Positions 1 through 8,671 of a stretch of DNA of 64,000 bases are shown one piece after another (within the stretch, counting starts at the first letter, position 1; each line of letters starts with the position of its first letter). Under the pieces are notes generated by a model. The model was not told the DNA's origin. It searched no databases and saw nothing but the letters and a program-made list of their open reading frames with translations. The translations under genes and the position numbers were made by a program. This DNA comes from Acinetobacter baumannii (GTDB taxonomy: Bacteria > Pseudomonadota > Gammaproteobacteria > Pseudomonadales > Moraxellaceae). The stretch is taken from contig NZ_CP046654.1 of assembly GCF_009759685.1 (NCBI RefSeq), forward strand, positions 558,001 to 622,000. Direction: 5' to 3'.

Positions 1-611
1 CAATGGATCGTATCTTTACGCTTCACGCTGACCACGAACAAAACGCGTCTACTTCTACAGTTCGTCTTGCTGGTTCTACTGGTGCGAATCCATATGCGTG
101 TATCTCTGCTGGTATCTCTGCTCTTTGGGGTCCTGCACACGGTGGTGCGAACGAAGCAGTTCTTAAAATGCTTGATGAAATCGGTAGCGTTGAAAATGTT
201 GCTGAGTTCATGGAAAAAGTTAAACGCAAAGAAGTTAAACTTATGGGCTTCGGTCACCGCGTTTACAAAAACTTCGATCCACGCGCTAAAGTGATGAAGC
301 AAACTTGTGACGAAGTTCTTGAAGCATTAGGTATCAATGATCCTCAATTAGCGCTTGCTATGGAACTTGAACGTATTGCATTGAACGACCCGTACTTTGT
401 TGAACGTAAACTTTACCCTAACGTAGACTTCTACTCTGGTATCATCCTTAAAGCGATTGGTATCCCAACAGAAATGTTTACCGTTATCTTCGCTCTTGCA
501 CGTACAGTTGGCTGGATCAGTCACTGGTTAGAAATGCACAGCGGTCCTTACAAAATTGGTCGTCCTCGTCAGCTTTACACTGGTGAAGTGCAACGTGACA
601 TCAAGCGTTAA
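1..611 (+). CDS. gltA: Citrate synthase, C-terminal part (5' end outside window)
   Basis: This is the last ~203 codons of type II citrate synthase, which condenses oxaloacetate and acetyl-CoA in the TCA cycle. The reading frame is open at the window edge, so the apparent ATG at 3 is internal. Visible family motifs are GPAHGGAN with its catalytic-region histidine, [13 protein letters not shown], the aspartate-containing stretch before NVDFYSG, and the C-terminal GRPRQLYTG. The protein ends where the family normally ends. A 9-bp hairpin overlaps the stop codon and an intrinsic terminator follows. The next gene is convergent. Confidence 0.97.
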
Positions 612-662
612 TATTCGAAAGAATATTAATGTAAAAAAGCTGCCTAATGGCAGCTTTTTTTT
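608..662 (+). terminator. gltA terminator with an extra stop-codon hairpin
   Basis: A 9-bp stem with a GAAA loop (608-629) includes the gltA stop codon. It is followed by an intrinsic terminator with stem AGCTGCC, loop TAAT (638-655) and a run of eight T. The A-tract on the left arm could also let it serve the convergent gene on the minus strand. Confidence 0.85.
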
Positions 663-680
663 ATAAATAAGTTTTAAAAG

Positions 681-1166
681 TTATTCTTCTTCAAACATAT
701 TTAATAAGTGATGACTAATACCATCAGCTCTTAGCCAAGCCAACTCATAACTTGCTTTGGCCAAAGCTAAAATACGTCTTTCAAACTCAGTCCATACTTG
801 TTTAACTTGCGCTTCTGAAATCCCTAAACCACTGTCATGAGCTAAATGCTTATTCTTTTCACATATTTTTAAGGCATGGTAGAGTTTACGCCCTTTACTC
901 GCCCCTTCCATTAACCTGACACGTTTACCTAATATAAATCCTTCTACATGCTGTAGATTCGCCTGCGGCAACATAGGTACCAAAATCTGATCCAATTGAT
1001 CATCTAAACGCTTCCAGACAGCTAAACGCTGCTCTGCCGTATAGGTATTCCATTGAATTACTTCATGGTTAAAGCGGCGACAACCACGACATACCTGATC
1101 ACCAAAAACTGTTGAACAACGCCCTGCACATGGGGTGAGAGAGAGCATTCGATGATCACTACTCAA
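681..1166 (-). CDS. DUF1289 family protein
   Basis: This 161-residue protein carries the DUF1289 signature near its N-terminus: CAGRC, then QVCRGCRRFNHEV. Four cysteines at about residues 13-29 suggest a small metal-binding knuckle. The remaining ~120 residues are helical and rich in charged residues, which is longer than minimal DUF1289 proteins. Biochemical function is not established for the family. The gene is convergent with gltA and divergent from trhO across about 110 bp. Confidence 0.8.
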   Translation of the reverse strand: MSSDHRMLSLTPCAGRCSTVFGDQVCRGCRRFNHEVIQWNTYTAEQRLAVWKRLDDQLDQILVPMLPQANLQHVEGFILGKRVRLMEGASKGRKLYHALKICEKNKHLAHDSGLGISEAQVKQVWTEFERRILALAKASYELAWLRADGISHHLLNMFEEE

Positions 1167-1277
1167 AACAGACTCCTTAAATAAACCATATACTTTTTAT
1201 GGTTTTCTCGCTTATTACGAATTTTCGCGCTAAAATATGCGCCTTAAATTTCTATCTTAATACATTTGGAGTTTTCC

Positions 1278-2210
1278 ATGAACGCTACTGTAGAACAGCT
1301 TGCACCTGTAGAACAGCAAGCGACCGCGGGTTGGGTTGTTGCAGCACTATATCAATTTAAAGAAGTTCAAGATCCAGCTGATCTTCAACAACGTCTTTTA
1401 GACTTAGTGAAAACAATTAACCTTTGCGGAACTCTGATTGTAGCAGGTGAAGGAATTAATGGCACCGTTGCTGGGGACCGTGAGGCAATTGATACGATTC
1501 ATCAATTTTTGTTAAACGAAGGTTTTAACGCTATGGAATATAAAGAATCCCATAGTTCTGACAAACCTTTCCGTAAAATGAAAATCAAGCTTAAAAAAGA
1601 AATCGTGACTTTAGGCGTTGAAGTAAAACCTCGTGATTTAGTGGGTCACTATCTTGATCCTAAAGAATGGAATGAGCTTATTGCACGTGATGATGTGATT
1701 CTAATCGACACACGTAATGACTATGAATATAAAGCCGGAACTTTCAAGGGGGCGATTGACCCAAAAACAGAAACTTTCCGCGAATTTCCTGAATATGTAA
1801 AAAAAGAGTTAGAACAACATAAAGATAAGAAAATCGCGATGTTCTGTACGGGTGGTATTCGCTGCGAAAAATCAACTTCTTTACTTCTTCAAGAAGGCTT
1901 TAAAGAGGTTTACCACCTTAAAGGCGGTATTCTTAAATATTTAGAAGAAACTCCTCCTGATGAAAGCCTTTGGGAAGGCGAATGTTTCGTATTTGATGGA
2001 CGTACTGCTGTAACGCATGGTGTTGAAGAAGGTGCAAACATTAAATGTCATGCTTGTGGCTGGCCTTTAACTCCTGAAGAGTCTGCGCTACCAAGCTATG
2101 AACATGGTGTTTCTTGCTTGTATTGTATTGATAAAACCACTGAAAAACAAAAAGCTGGTTTCCGTATGCGCCAATCACAAATTGCTGCCGCTAAACGTAA
2201 ACGTCTATAA
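1278..2210 (+). CDS. trhO: tRNA uridine(34) hydroxylase (rhodanese-domain, YceA family)
   Basis: TrhO makes 5-hydroxyuridine at the wobble position of certain tRNAs. The 310-residue protein has the family layout: an N-terminal alpha/beta domain with GEGINGTVAG, a central rhodanese domain with IDTRNDYE and the active-site loop MFCTGGIRCEKS, and a C-terminal cysteine-rich segment (CHACGWPL, CLYCID) of the kind that binds zinc. The ATG at 1278 has GGAG seven bases upstream; the in-frame TTG at 1266 would put that Shine-Dalgarno sequence inside the gene. Monocistronic, with its own terminator. Confidence 0.93.
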   Translation: MNATVEQLAPVEQQATAGWVVAALYQFKEVQDPADLQQRLLDLVKTINLCGTLIVAGEGINGTVAGDREAIDTIHQFLLNEGFNAMEYKESHSSDKPFRKMKIKLKKEIVTLGVEVKPRDLVGHYLDPKEWNELIARDDVILIDTRNDYEYKAGTFKGAIDPKTETFREFPEYVKKELEQHKDKKIAMFCTGGIRCEKSTSLLLQEGFKEVYHLKGGILKYLEETPPDESLWEGECFVFDGRTAVTHGVEEGANIKCHACGWPLTPEESALPSYEHGVSCLYCIDKTTEKQKAGFRMRQSQIAAAKRKRL

Positions 2211-2226
2211 GATTTAATAGATTTTC

Positions 2227-2260
2227 AAAAAAGGCATTTAGTTTTCTAAATGCCTTTTTT
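2227..2260 (+). terminator. trhO intrinsic terminator
   Basis: Perfect 14-bp stem (AAAAAAGGCATTTA with its complement) and loop GTTTTC, ending in T6. Confidence 0.9.
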
Positions 2261-2283
2261 AATTCATATAGATAAATTCTGAC

Positions 2284-2310
2284 AATAAAAAACGCCCTAG
2301 AAAGGACGTT
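2284..2310 (-). terminator. Terminator of the UPF0149 gene
   Basis: Read on the minus strand, stem AACGTCC/GGGCGTT (one G-U pair) with a six-base loop is followed by a T-rich tail. It lies just past the stop of the 2333-2857 gene and faces the trhO terminator. Confidence 0.8.
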
Positions 2311-2332
2311 ATTTATTATTTCTTCTAATAAA

Positions 2333-2857
2333 TTAATTTGGAGTATGGTACATCAAATATAACTCATTCAAATTATCTGGGATTTCTTCTGCCAGTTCAT
2401 CCATTAACTGTCCATTGCGACGGAAAGATTCCATCTGTGGATCTTCTTCATCAATTCCGCTAAAAACCATGATCGGTAAAGTCAAATCAACCAATTGTTC
2501 TTCATACTCAGGGGCAAACCATGCCTCTTCGTTTAAGAACATTGCATCAACAAACCCTACACTCCAATCACCTAGGCTTGATTCAACGTCAGCTTCTTCA
2601 ACTTCAAATGGAAATTCAATCCCATTTTCATTTGCTAAATCTTGACGAATCGACTCTAGCCAAACCTTGATTTGTTGAATAATTTCAGCCGGAACCTTTT
2701 TCTGGTTACCTTCGAACAATTCATCTAACCAACGGTCAAACTGAGGACCTACTGCAATTGCACACAAAAATCCATGAGTTGCAGCAAAGTCTAGACCATA
2801 CTCATTGTGGTCTCCATCTAGATATTCACTTAATTGGTCTAAATCTAATGCACTCAT
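2333..2857 (-). CDS. UPF0149 (YgfB/YecA) family protein
   Basis: The 174-residue acidic protein matches the UPF0149 family, with ATHGFLCAIAVGPQ near residues 27-40 and a helical body containing SLGDWSVGFVDAM. YgfB relatives in other gamma-proteobacteria affect antibiotic resistance gene expression, but the function here is unknown. It lacks the C-terminal SEC-C zinc motif seen in YecA-type members, so it is the YgfB-like form. The start has AGG nine bases upstream. It lies 75 bp downstream of the acidic PA3496-like gene and may be co-transcribed with it. Confidence 0.85.
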   Translation of the reverse strand: MSALDLDQLSEYLDGDHNEYGLDFAATHGFLCAIAVGPQFDRWLDELFEGNQKKVPAEIIQQIKVWLESIRQDLANENGIEFPFEVEEADVESSLGDWSVGFVDAMFLNEEAWFAPEYEEQLVDLTLPIMVFSGIDEEDPQMESFRRNGQLMDELAEEIPDNLNELYLMYHTPN

Positions 2858-2932
2858 TGTGTGTTACCTGACTTTAAAAAGAAATTGACGATAGCATAGC
2901 ACTTAAGCTGACGATGCCCTATTTAGTTTTGA

Positions 2933-3139
2933 TTAGTCTTCGTCATCAAGATCATCATCGTCTAAATCATAATCGAAATCTTTTAACTCACGCTCTAAAC
3001 GGCGCTGTGCCAATAGATCATCAATTAATCTACGTTTTTCCAACGATTCTTTTGCACTGATTTTGCCTGATGACTCATCAAAACCGACATCATCATCATC
3101 GCCGTAGTTATCATCTAGTTCAAAATCTGTAGAAGACAC
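2933..3139 (-). CDS. Small acidic PA3496-like protein
   Basis: This 68-residue protein has two very acidic ends (DDNYGDDDDVG and DDDDLDDED) around a basic helical core, KESLEKRRLIDDLLAQRRLERELKDF. It resembles the PA3496 family, described as a putative envelope integrity factor; the role is not proven. The start is GTG with GAGG eight bases upstream. A near-consensus promoter lies ahead of it. It is divergent from rpoD, and its composition is extreme but not a frame artefact because the core motif is conserved. Confidence 0.75.
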   Translation of the reverse strand: MSSTDFELDDNYGDDDDVGFDESSGKISAKESLEKRRLIDDLLAQRRLERELKDFDYDLDDDDLDDED

Positions 3140-3182
3140 TAAAACTACCTCATAATGAAAAAATGTGAATGGGTCTAGCCGC

Positions 3183-3211
3183 TATTTATCTGTCTTACTT
3201 TTCCTTGTCAA
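3183..3211 (-). promoter_or_regulatory. Sigma-70 promoter of the small acidic gene
   Basis: On the minus strand a perfect -35 TTGACA (3206-3211) is separated by 17 bp from -10 TAAATA (3183-3188). This puts the transcript start near 3176, about 37 bases ahead of the GTG start. Confidence 0.75.
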
Positions 3212-3444
3212 GTTTTATTTATATTTTTTTCATTTAATTGCTCATTTGTACTTTTTTTCACCCAAAAAATTGTGTATTTATAAAACAGAACAATCTTTTG
3301 ATAAGCGAAGATTTCTACAAATTTTTCTATGATTTAACCTTGAAAAAAATGATTTTAGCCCAATATTCAAAAAATAGTCGTGAATTCAAAGATATTTTTT
3401 ATTTAACGGTCACCGATCAAAGCCCAAACATTTCAAGCAAATTG

Positions 3445-3453
3445 TGCTATCAT
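3445..3453 (+). promoter_or_regulatory. rpoD extended -10 promoter
   Basis: TGCTATCAT forms an extended -10 element (TG-N-TATCAT). The expected -35 position shows no good hexamer, which is normal for extended -10 promoters. The start would be near 3460, about 38 bases before the rpoD ATG. Confidence 0.6.
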
Positions 3454-3497
3454 GCACGGTTTTTCACTGCCACAGATTCAACAAAGAGTAAGCAAAG

Positions 3498-5384
3498 ATG
3501 AGCGATATGCATTCCCCTACTTCTCAAGTAGCGGCTCTGATTAGCCGAGGCAAAGAACAAGGTTACTTAACTTACGCTGAGGTTAACGATCATCTGCCGG
3601 ACTCGATTACTGAAAGCGAACAGATTGAAGACATCATCCAGATGCTTCAAGACGTTGGTATTCCTGTACACGAGCGTGCACCTGAATCTGACGATACCAT
3701 GTTCGGCGAATCAGCTGATGCAACTGATGAAGTTGCTGAAGAAGAAGCTGCTGCCGTACTTGCATCTGTTGAAAATGAGCCTGGACGTACGACAGACCCT
3801 GTACGTATGTACATGCGTGAAATGGGTACAGTAGAACTGTTAACCCGTGAAGGTGAAATCAGCATTGCTAAACGTATTGAAGAAGGCATTCGTGATGTCT
3901 TGAACTCAATCGCTTACTGGCCAAATGCTGTTGAAGTTGTATTAAAAGAATATAATGATTTTTTAACTGGCGAACGCCGTCTTGCCGATATCTTATCTGG
4001 TTATTTAGACCCTGAAACTGATGAAGATATTCCTGAAGTTTTAGAAGACGTTGAAGAGCTTGAGGAAGAAGACGAATCATCTACAAAGTCAACGAAAGAA
4101 GTTAAGCTTGATGATGACGATGAAGAAGAAGAGTCTGAAGGTGATGATGATTCTGAAGGTGATTCAGGTCCAGACCCTGAAGTTGCAAAAGTTCGTTTTG
4201 CTGAATTAGAAGCTGCATGGGCTCAAACTAAAGCTGTCATTGAAAAACATGGCCGTAATAGCCCTGAAGCAAATGAAGCTCTTGAGTCTTTAGCAACTGT
4301 ATTTATGATGTTTAAATTTACTCCACGTTTATTTGACATCATTTCAGAAATGATTCGCGGAACTCATGAACAAATTCGTGCCAATGAACGTGAAATTATG
4401 CGTTATGCAGTACGTCGTGGCCGTATGGACCGTAACCAGTTCCGTACATCTTTCCCGAAACAGGAATCTAATCCTGCTTGGTTAGATGAACAAATTGCTA
4501 AAGCTCCAGCTGAAATCAAGGCTCACTTGGAAAAAGTTCGTCCTGATGTTTTAGCCTTCCAGCAAAAAATTGCAGATATCGAAAAAGAGCTTGGCCTAAA
4601 CGTTAGTGAAATTAAAGATATTTCTAAACGTATGGCAATTGGTGAAGCCAAAGCTCGTCGTGCGAAAAAAGAAATGGTAGAGGCCAACCTTCGTTTGGTA
4701 ATTTCGATTGCGAAAAAATATACCAACCGTGGTTTACAGTTCCTTGACTTGATTCAAGAAGGGAACATTGGTTTGATGAAAGCTGTAGACAAGTTTGAAT
4801 ACCGTCGTGGTTATAAATTCTCAACTTATGCGACTTGGTGGATTCGTCAGGCAATTACCCGTTCTATTGCCGATCAGGCTCGTACAATTCGTATTCCTGT
4901 ACACATGATTGAAACGATTAACAAAATTAACCGTGTATCGCGTCAATTATTACAGGAAATGGGCCGTGAACCTACTCCTGAAGAGTTAGGTGAACGCTTA
5001 GAAATGGATGAGGTTAAAGTTCGTAAGGTTCTTAAAATTGCGAAAGAACCAATTTCAATGGAAACTCCAATCGGTGATGATGAAGATTCGCATCTTGGGG
5101 ATTTTATTGAAGACCAGAACATCACTTCTCCAATTGATGCTGCGACTTCAGAAGGCTTAAAAGAAGCAACTCGTGAAGTTTTAGAAAACTTAACTGAACG
5201 TGAAGCAAAAGTATTGAAGATGCGTTTTGGTATTGATATGCCAACCGATCATACTTTAGAAGAAGTAGGTAAGCAGTTTGATGTAACACGTGAGCGTATT
5301 CGTCAGATTGAAGCAAAAGCATTGCGTAAATTACGTCACCCTTCTCGTTCCGAACACTTGCGTTCTTTCCTAGAGAATGACTAA
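3498..5384 (+). CDS. rpoD: Primary sigma factor RpoD (sigma-70)
   Basis: The 628-residue housekeeping sigma factor directs core RNA polymerase to most promoters. Domain order is complete: region 1.1 at the N-terminus, then [11 protein letters not shown] (1.2), a very acidic non-conserved insert around residues 175-235, the regions 2.1-2.4 core ([35 protein letters not shown]), region 3, and region 4.2 with [19 protein letters not shown]. No rpsU or dnaG adjoins it, so it is not in the classical macromolecular-synthesis operon, and it has its own upstream extended -10. A hairpin follows at 5438-5463. Confidence 0.99.
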   Translation: MSDMHSPTSQVAALISRGKEQGYLTYAEVNDHLPDSITESEQIEDIIQMLQDVGIPVHERAPESDDTMFGESADATDEVAEEEAAAVLASVENEPGRTTDPVRMYMREMGTVELLTREGEISIAKRIEEGIRDVLNSIAYWPNAVEVVLKEYNDFLTGERRLADILSGYLDPETDEDIPEVLEDVEELEEEDESSTKSTKEVKLDDDDEEEESEGDDDSEGDSGPDPEVAKVRFAELEAAWAQTKAVIEKHGRNSPEANEALESLATVFMMFKFTPRLFDIISEMIRGTHEQIRANEREIMRYAVRRGRMDRNQFRTSFPKQESNPAWLDEQIAKAPAEIKAHLEKVRPDVLAFQQKIADIEKELGLNVSEIKDISKRMAIGEAKARRAKKEMVEANLRLVISIAKKYTNRGLQFLDLIQEGNIGLMKAVDKFEYRRGYKFSTYATWWIRQAITRSIADQARTIRIPVHMIETINKINRVSRQLLQEMGREPTPEELGERLEMDEVKVRKVLKIAKEPISMETPIGDDEDSHLGDFIEDQNITSPIDAATSEGLKEATREVLENLTEREAKVLKMRFGIDMPTDHTLEEVGKQFDVTRERIRQIEAKALRKLRHPSRSEHLRSFLEND

Positions 5385-5437
5385 TTTTTGAAATCTTGAA
5401 ATTTCGAGACTAGTCCCCATTTAATAGAAAGAGCTAT

Positions 5438-5463
5438 AAACGCCTGCGATGATGCAGGCGTTT
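5438..5463 (+). terminator. Probable rpoD terminator
   Basis: Perfect 10-bp GC-rich stem AAACGCCTGC with loop GATGAT, but only three T follow, so termination may be partial and the downstream gene could receive read-through. Confidence 0.65.
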
Positions 5464-5481
5464 CACATGATGAGGTTACTT

Positions 5482-5769
5482 ATGTTAGACCGCACTCCAT
5501 CTCGCGAACTCCGTGAAGACCTTTGGGTATTTCCAATGGACTATCCAATTAAACTCATTGGCGATGCGGGTGAAGAATTACGTATAGCTGTCGTTGATAT
5601 TCTAGTGAAACATTTTCCTGACTTTGACCAAACAACGTTAAAAGTACAAGAATCACGTACAGGCAAATACCATTCATTAACCGCGCAATTACGCTTTGAT
5701 GAATTGGAACAAGTGCATGCTTTATATGCAGACTTGGCTGCTTGTCCGCAAATAAGAACTGCGCTTTAA
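5482..5769 (+). CDS. YbeD-like DUF493 protein
   Basis: This 95-residue DUF493 protein shows the family features WVFPMDYPIKLIG near the start and a small ACT-like alpha/beta fold. I chose the ATG at 5482 because GAGG lies six bases upstream; a longer frame from 5449 would run through the terminator hairpin. In E. coli ybeD also sits next to lipB, and here lipB follows 184 bp later behind a terminator. The function of the family is not established; a regulatory, ligand-sensing role is only suggested by its fold. Confidence 0.85.
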   Translation: MLDRTPSRELREDLWVFPMDYPIKLIGDAGEELRIAVVDILVKHFPDFDQTTLKVQESRTGKYHSLTAQLRFDELEQVHALYADLAACPQIRTAL

Positions 5770-5773
5770 TTTT

Positions 5774-5808
5774 AAAATGCCATGACAATTTTAATGTCAT
5801 GGCATTTT
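5774..5808 (+). terminator. Terminator after the YbeD-like gene
   Basis: 14-bp perfect stem AAAATGCCATGACA with a seven-base loop, ending in T-rich sequence. Confidence 0.85.
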
Positions 5809-5952
5809 TATTTATACCAATCTTTATAGAAATAATTACAAATATTTAGAACCGTTTAGGCAAAATACTTTAAACTCATCAAAAGCATACTCTCATAATT
5901 TAAAGTTGAGAGACTTCCCTTCTGTTAAGTACCATGCACAGGAAAATGTTTA

Positions 5953-6606
5953 ATGAGCCTTGATAAACCCACTTTGATTATTCGTCAGTGGAACGATTTA
6001 CAAGATTATCAAAGCAAATTCGAATCGATGAAGAACCTGACCAATCAACGTGATGAAAATACAGCAGACGAGCTGTGGTTACTCCAGCATCACAAAGTAC
6101 TAACTCAAGGTCAGGCAGGAAAACCAGAACATATTCTGATTCCATCAAACATTCCTGTGGTACAAACTGACCGTGGTGGACAAGTGACATGGCATGGTCC
6201 TGGTCAACTCGTCGCTTACTTTATGTTTGACCTTAATCGACTGAAATGGAATGTACGCACATTGGTCAGTTTTGCTGAACAATTTATGATAGATGTTTTA
6301 AAGAAATATAACATTGAAGCATATGCAAAACCTGATGCACCAGGCGTTTATGTGGATGGCAGAAAGATTGGTTCATTAGGCTTCAAAATTCGCCGTGGAC
6401 GTAGTTATCATGGTTTAGCCCTAAACTTAGACTGTGCTCTAACTGGTTTTCAAACCATCAACCCATGTGGTTATGCAGGGCTAGAAATGGTCCGCATACA
6501 AGATTTAGTGACTCCATATCCATCATTTGAACAACTTTGTCAGGACTTTATTGAGTATATTAAAGCTACTGGGTACTTTAATGACCCAGAAGTCAAAATT
6601 GAATAA
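5953..6606 (+). CDS. lipB: Octanoyltransferase LipB
   Basis: LipB moves octanoyl from acyl carrier protein to lipoyl-dependent enzymes, the first step of lipoate assembly. The 217-residue protein has the family blocks ELWLLQHHKVLTQG, TDRGGQVTWHGPGQLVAY and RKIGSLGFKIRRGRSYHGLALN; the conserved lysine of the KIGS motif is present. The catalytic cysteine lies in NPCGYAG. AGGA sits nine bases ahead of the ATG. lipA is not in the window. Confidence 0.97.
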   Translation: MSLDKPTLIIRQWNDLQDYQSKFESMKNLTNQRDENTADELWLLQHHKVLTQGQAGKPEHILIPSNIPVVQTDRGGQVTWHGPGQLVAYFMFDLNRLKWNVRTLVSFAEQFMIDVLKKYNIEAYAKPDAPGVYVDGRKIGSLGFKIRRGRSYHGLALNLDCALTGFQTINPCGYAGLEMVRIQDLVTPYPSFEQLCQDFIEYIKATGYFNDPEVKIE

Positions 6607-6686
6607 ATGATTTTGAGATGGAATAAAAATATATTAGAGTAATTACTCTAAATTTGCTTTTGCATAATTTTAAGAAGGGATAGCAA

Positions 6687-7220
6687 GTGATTTCGACAAA
6701 AGCTGTAAAGCCCACTCTGCAACTTGCCTACGTTAAGCTCATGATGGACGTTGTTGGTCGAGGCTTAGTCATGGCGAGTCAAGTAGATAGTGAAATACAA
6801 GAGGAAGTGTCTAAATTTCCTGTTCACTTTGTACTTTCAATGAATGTCTTCCCAAATGGACCAGCATTTTTTGCACGAGTGACAGAAGATAAACAATTAG
6901 AACTGCTGAAAAGAGCGGAAAAAAAGCCTGATTTAACCATTACGTTTAAGCATGTAACTCATGCTTTTTTGGTTTTCTCTTTTCAGGAAAGTACTGCTCA
7001 AGCCTTTGCAAATGACCGTATGATTGCTGATGGTGATGTATCCGCAGCAATTCGTTTAGTTCGCTGCCTCAATAAAATGGAGTCTCTCATTTTACCGAAA
7101 TTGGTGGCTTCACTCGCTGTTAAAGAATACCCAACTGAACTTACCCTAAAAGAAAAATTCAACCAAGCTGCAAATATTTATTTAAAAGTAGCTAAGTCTT
7201 ACTTCAAGCGGAGCGCATAA
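6687..7220 (+). CDS. SCP2-like (sterol carrier/lipid transfer) protein
   Basis: This 177-residue protein is not a named family member, but its middle resembles SCP2 lipid-transfer domains: PDLTITFKHVTHAFLVF followed by AFANDRMIADGDVSAAIRL, matching the usual PD-x-T-x-T and G-D-x2-x-A-x-RL pattern at residues ~80-135. No signal peptide is visible. The start is GTG with GAAGGG just upstream. The stop is one base from the ATG of the iron alcohol dehydrogenase, so the two are translationally linked; I infer that it presents or sequesters a hydrophobic substrate for that enzyme. Confidence 0.65.
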   Translation: MISTKAVKPTLQLAYVKLMMDVVGRGLVMASQVDSEIQEEVSKFPVHFVLSMNVFPNGPAFFARVTEDKQLELLKRAEKKPDLTITFKHVTHAFLVFSFQESTAQAFANDRMIADGDVSAAIRLVRCLNKMESLILPKLVASLAVKEYPTELTLKEKFNQAANIYLKVAKSYFKRSA

Positions 7221-7221
7221 C

Positions 7222-8406
7222 ATGGCTAAACCATATTACGAATTCTTTTGTCCTGTAAAAGTCATTGCCGGTAATGCTGCTTTAGAACATATTCCGTTTG
7301 AACTTGCGACTTTAGGTGCAAAACGCCCTCTTATCATTACCGATAAAGGCGTTCGTGCAAATGGCTTGTTGAACCCTATTGAAGCTGCTTTTAGCACAAC
7401 TGATGCAGTCATTGGTCATGTTTTTGATGATGTTCCACCAGACTCAAGTCTTGAAGTTGTTCGACTTGCCGCGGAAGCTTATCGCACAAATAAATGTGAT
7501 GCGATTATTGCTGTGGGCGGTGGTTCTGTTATCGATACCTCTAAAGCAACTAACATTTTAGTATCAGAAGGTGGAGATGATCTTCTTCAATATTCTGGTG
7601 CACACAACCTACCAAAACCATTAAAACCATTTTTCGTCATCCCGACTACATCAGGTACGGGATCTGAAGTGACCATGGTTGCTGTTGTGTCTGATACACA
7701 AAAGAATGTTAAACTGGCATTTGCTTCATATTACTTAATGCCACATGCTGCGATTTTAGATCCACGCATGACATTAACTTTACCACCTCACTTAACTGCA
7801 ATGACGGGTATGGATGCGTTAACACATTGTGTTGAAGCGTACACCTGTATGGCAGCTAACCCGCTTAGTGATGCCTATGCAAGTGCAGGTATTAAAAAAA
7901 TTAGCGAAAATCTATTTAATGTCTTAGAAAATCCAAATGACTCACAAGGTCGTTTAGAACTTGCACAAGCTTCTACAATGGCAGGTATCGCATTCTCTAA
8001 CTCGATGGTAGGTCTTGTACACTCATTAGGACATGCATTAGGTGCAGTTGCTCACCTGCCCCACGGGCTGTGCATGAACTTATTCTTACCTTATGTGCTT
8101 GAGTACAATAAACAAGTCAATGGTCAGAAAATTGGCGAGTTGCTATTACCACTTGCAGGTGCCGATATTTATGCCCAGACTCCTGCTACTCAGCGTGCAG
8201 ACAGAGCAATCGCAACTATTTTAGCAATGCGTGATCGTTTATTTAGCTTAACCAAATTACCACGTACCTTACGTGAAACAGGTAAAGTTACTGAAGCACA
8301 GCTTGATGAAGTGGCAGAGAAAGCACTAAATGATGGCTCAATTATTTATAATCCTAAAGAAGCAAGCTTAAAAGATCTACGAGAGATCTTACAAAAAGCT
8401 TGGTAA
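7222..8406 (+). CDS. Iron-containing alcohol dehydrogenase
   Basis: This 394-residue group III alcohol dehydrogenase oxidises or reduces alcohols/aldehydes with NAD(P). The N-terminal half has the nucleotide motif AVGGGSVIDTSKA and TTSGTGSEVT. The C-terminal half supplies the metal ligands in MDALTHCVEAY and HSLGHALGAVAHLPHG. The length is normal. The substrate cannot be read from sequence. It follows the SCP2-like gene by one base and is closed by a strong terminator, so the two form a dicistronic unit. Confidence 0.93.
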   Translation: MAKPYYEFFCPVKVIAGNAALEHIPFELATLGAKRPLIITDKGVRANGLLNPIEAAFSTTDAVIGHVFDDVPPDSSLEVVRLAAEAYRTNKCDAIIAVGGGSVIDTSKATNILVSEGGDDLLQYSGAHNLPKPLKPFFVIPTTSGTGSEVTMVAVVSDTQKNVKLAFASYYLMPHAAILDPRMTLTLPPHLTAMTGMDALTHCVEAYTCMAANPLSDAYASAGIKKISENLFNVLENPNDSQGRLELAQASTMAGIAFSNSMVGLVHSLGHALGAVAHLPHGLCMNLFLPYVLEYNKQVNGQKIGELLLPLAGADIYAQTPATQRADRAIATILAMRDRLFSLTKLPRTLRETGKVTEAQLDEVAEKALNDGSIIYNPKEASLKDLREILQKAW

Positions 8407-8437
8407 GTTAAGATTTAGATATCTAAAGCAAAAAGCT

Positions 8438-8472
8438 AAAGGTCTGATTTTTATGACAAATCAGACCTTTTT
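8438..8472 (+). terminator. Terminator of the SCP2-like/ADH operon
   Basis: 13-bp perfect stem (AAAGGTCTGATTT), seven-base loop, T-rich end. Confidence 0.92.
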
Positions 8473-8671
8473 TATATCTATGAATTTTTATTCATCATTT
8501 TCTTTGGAAATATGGCAAAAAATTTGCTAAAAAATCCACGAAAGTACTGACAATTTGCATCAATTTAGGATAGATTGGCGCACTTTATCTTTTATGTAGG
8601 GGGGATCGTTCGTCTCAAACGATCCTTAACACCAAGCTGATCCTTGATCAACGATTATGAGGATAACGCCG

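Larger units (their letters stand above)
3140..3497. other. Divergent intergenic region ahead of rpoD
   Basis: This 358-bp AT-rich gap holds the minus-strand promoter at 3183-3211 and the rpoD extended -10 at 3445-3453. An 87-codon open frame running into rpoD has no family resemblance, and I treat it as chance. I see nothing else recognisable. Confidence 0.6.

Noticed and set aside
3238..3501. 87-codon open frame running into rpoD
   Set aside because: It overlaps the rpoD start, has no ribosome site or family resemblance, and covers the promoter region, so it is chance.
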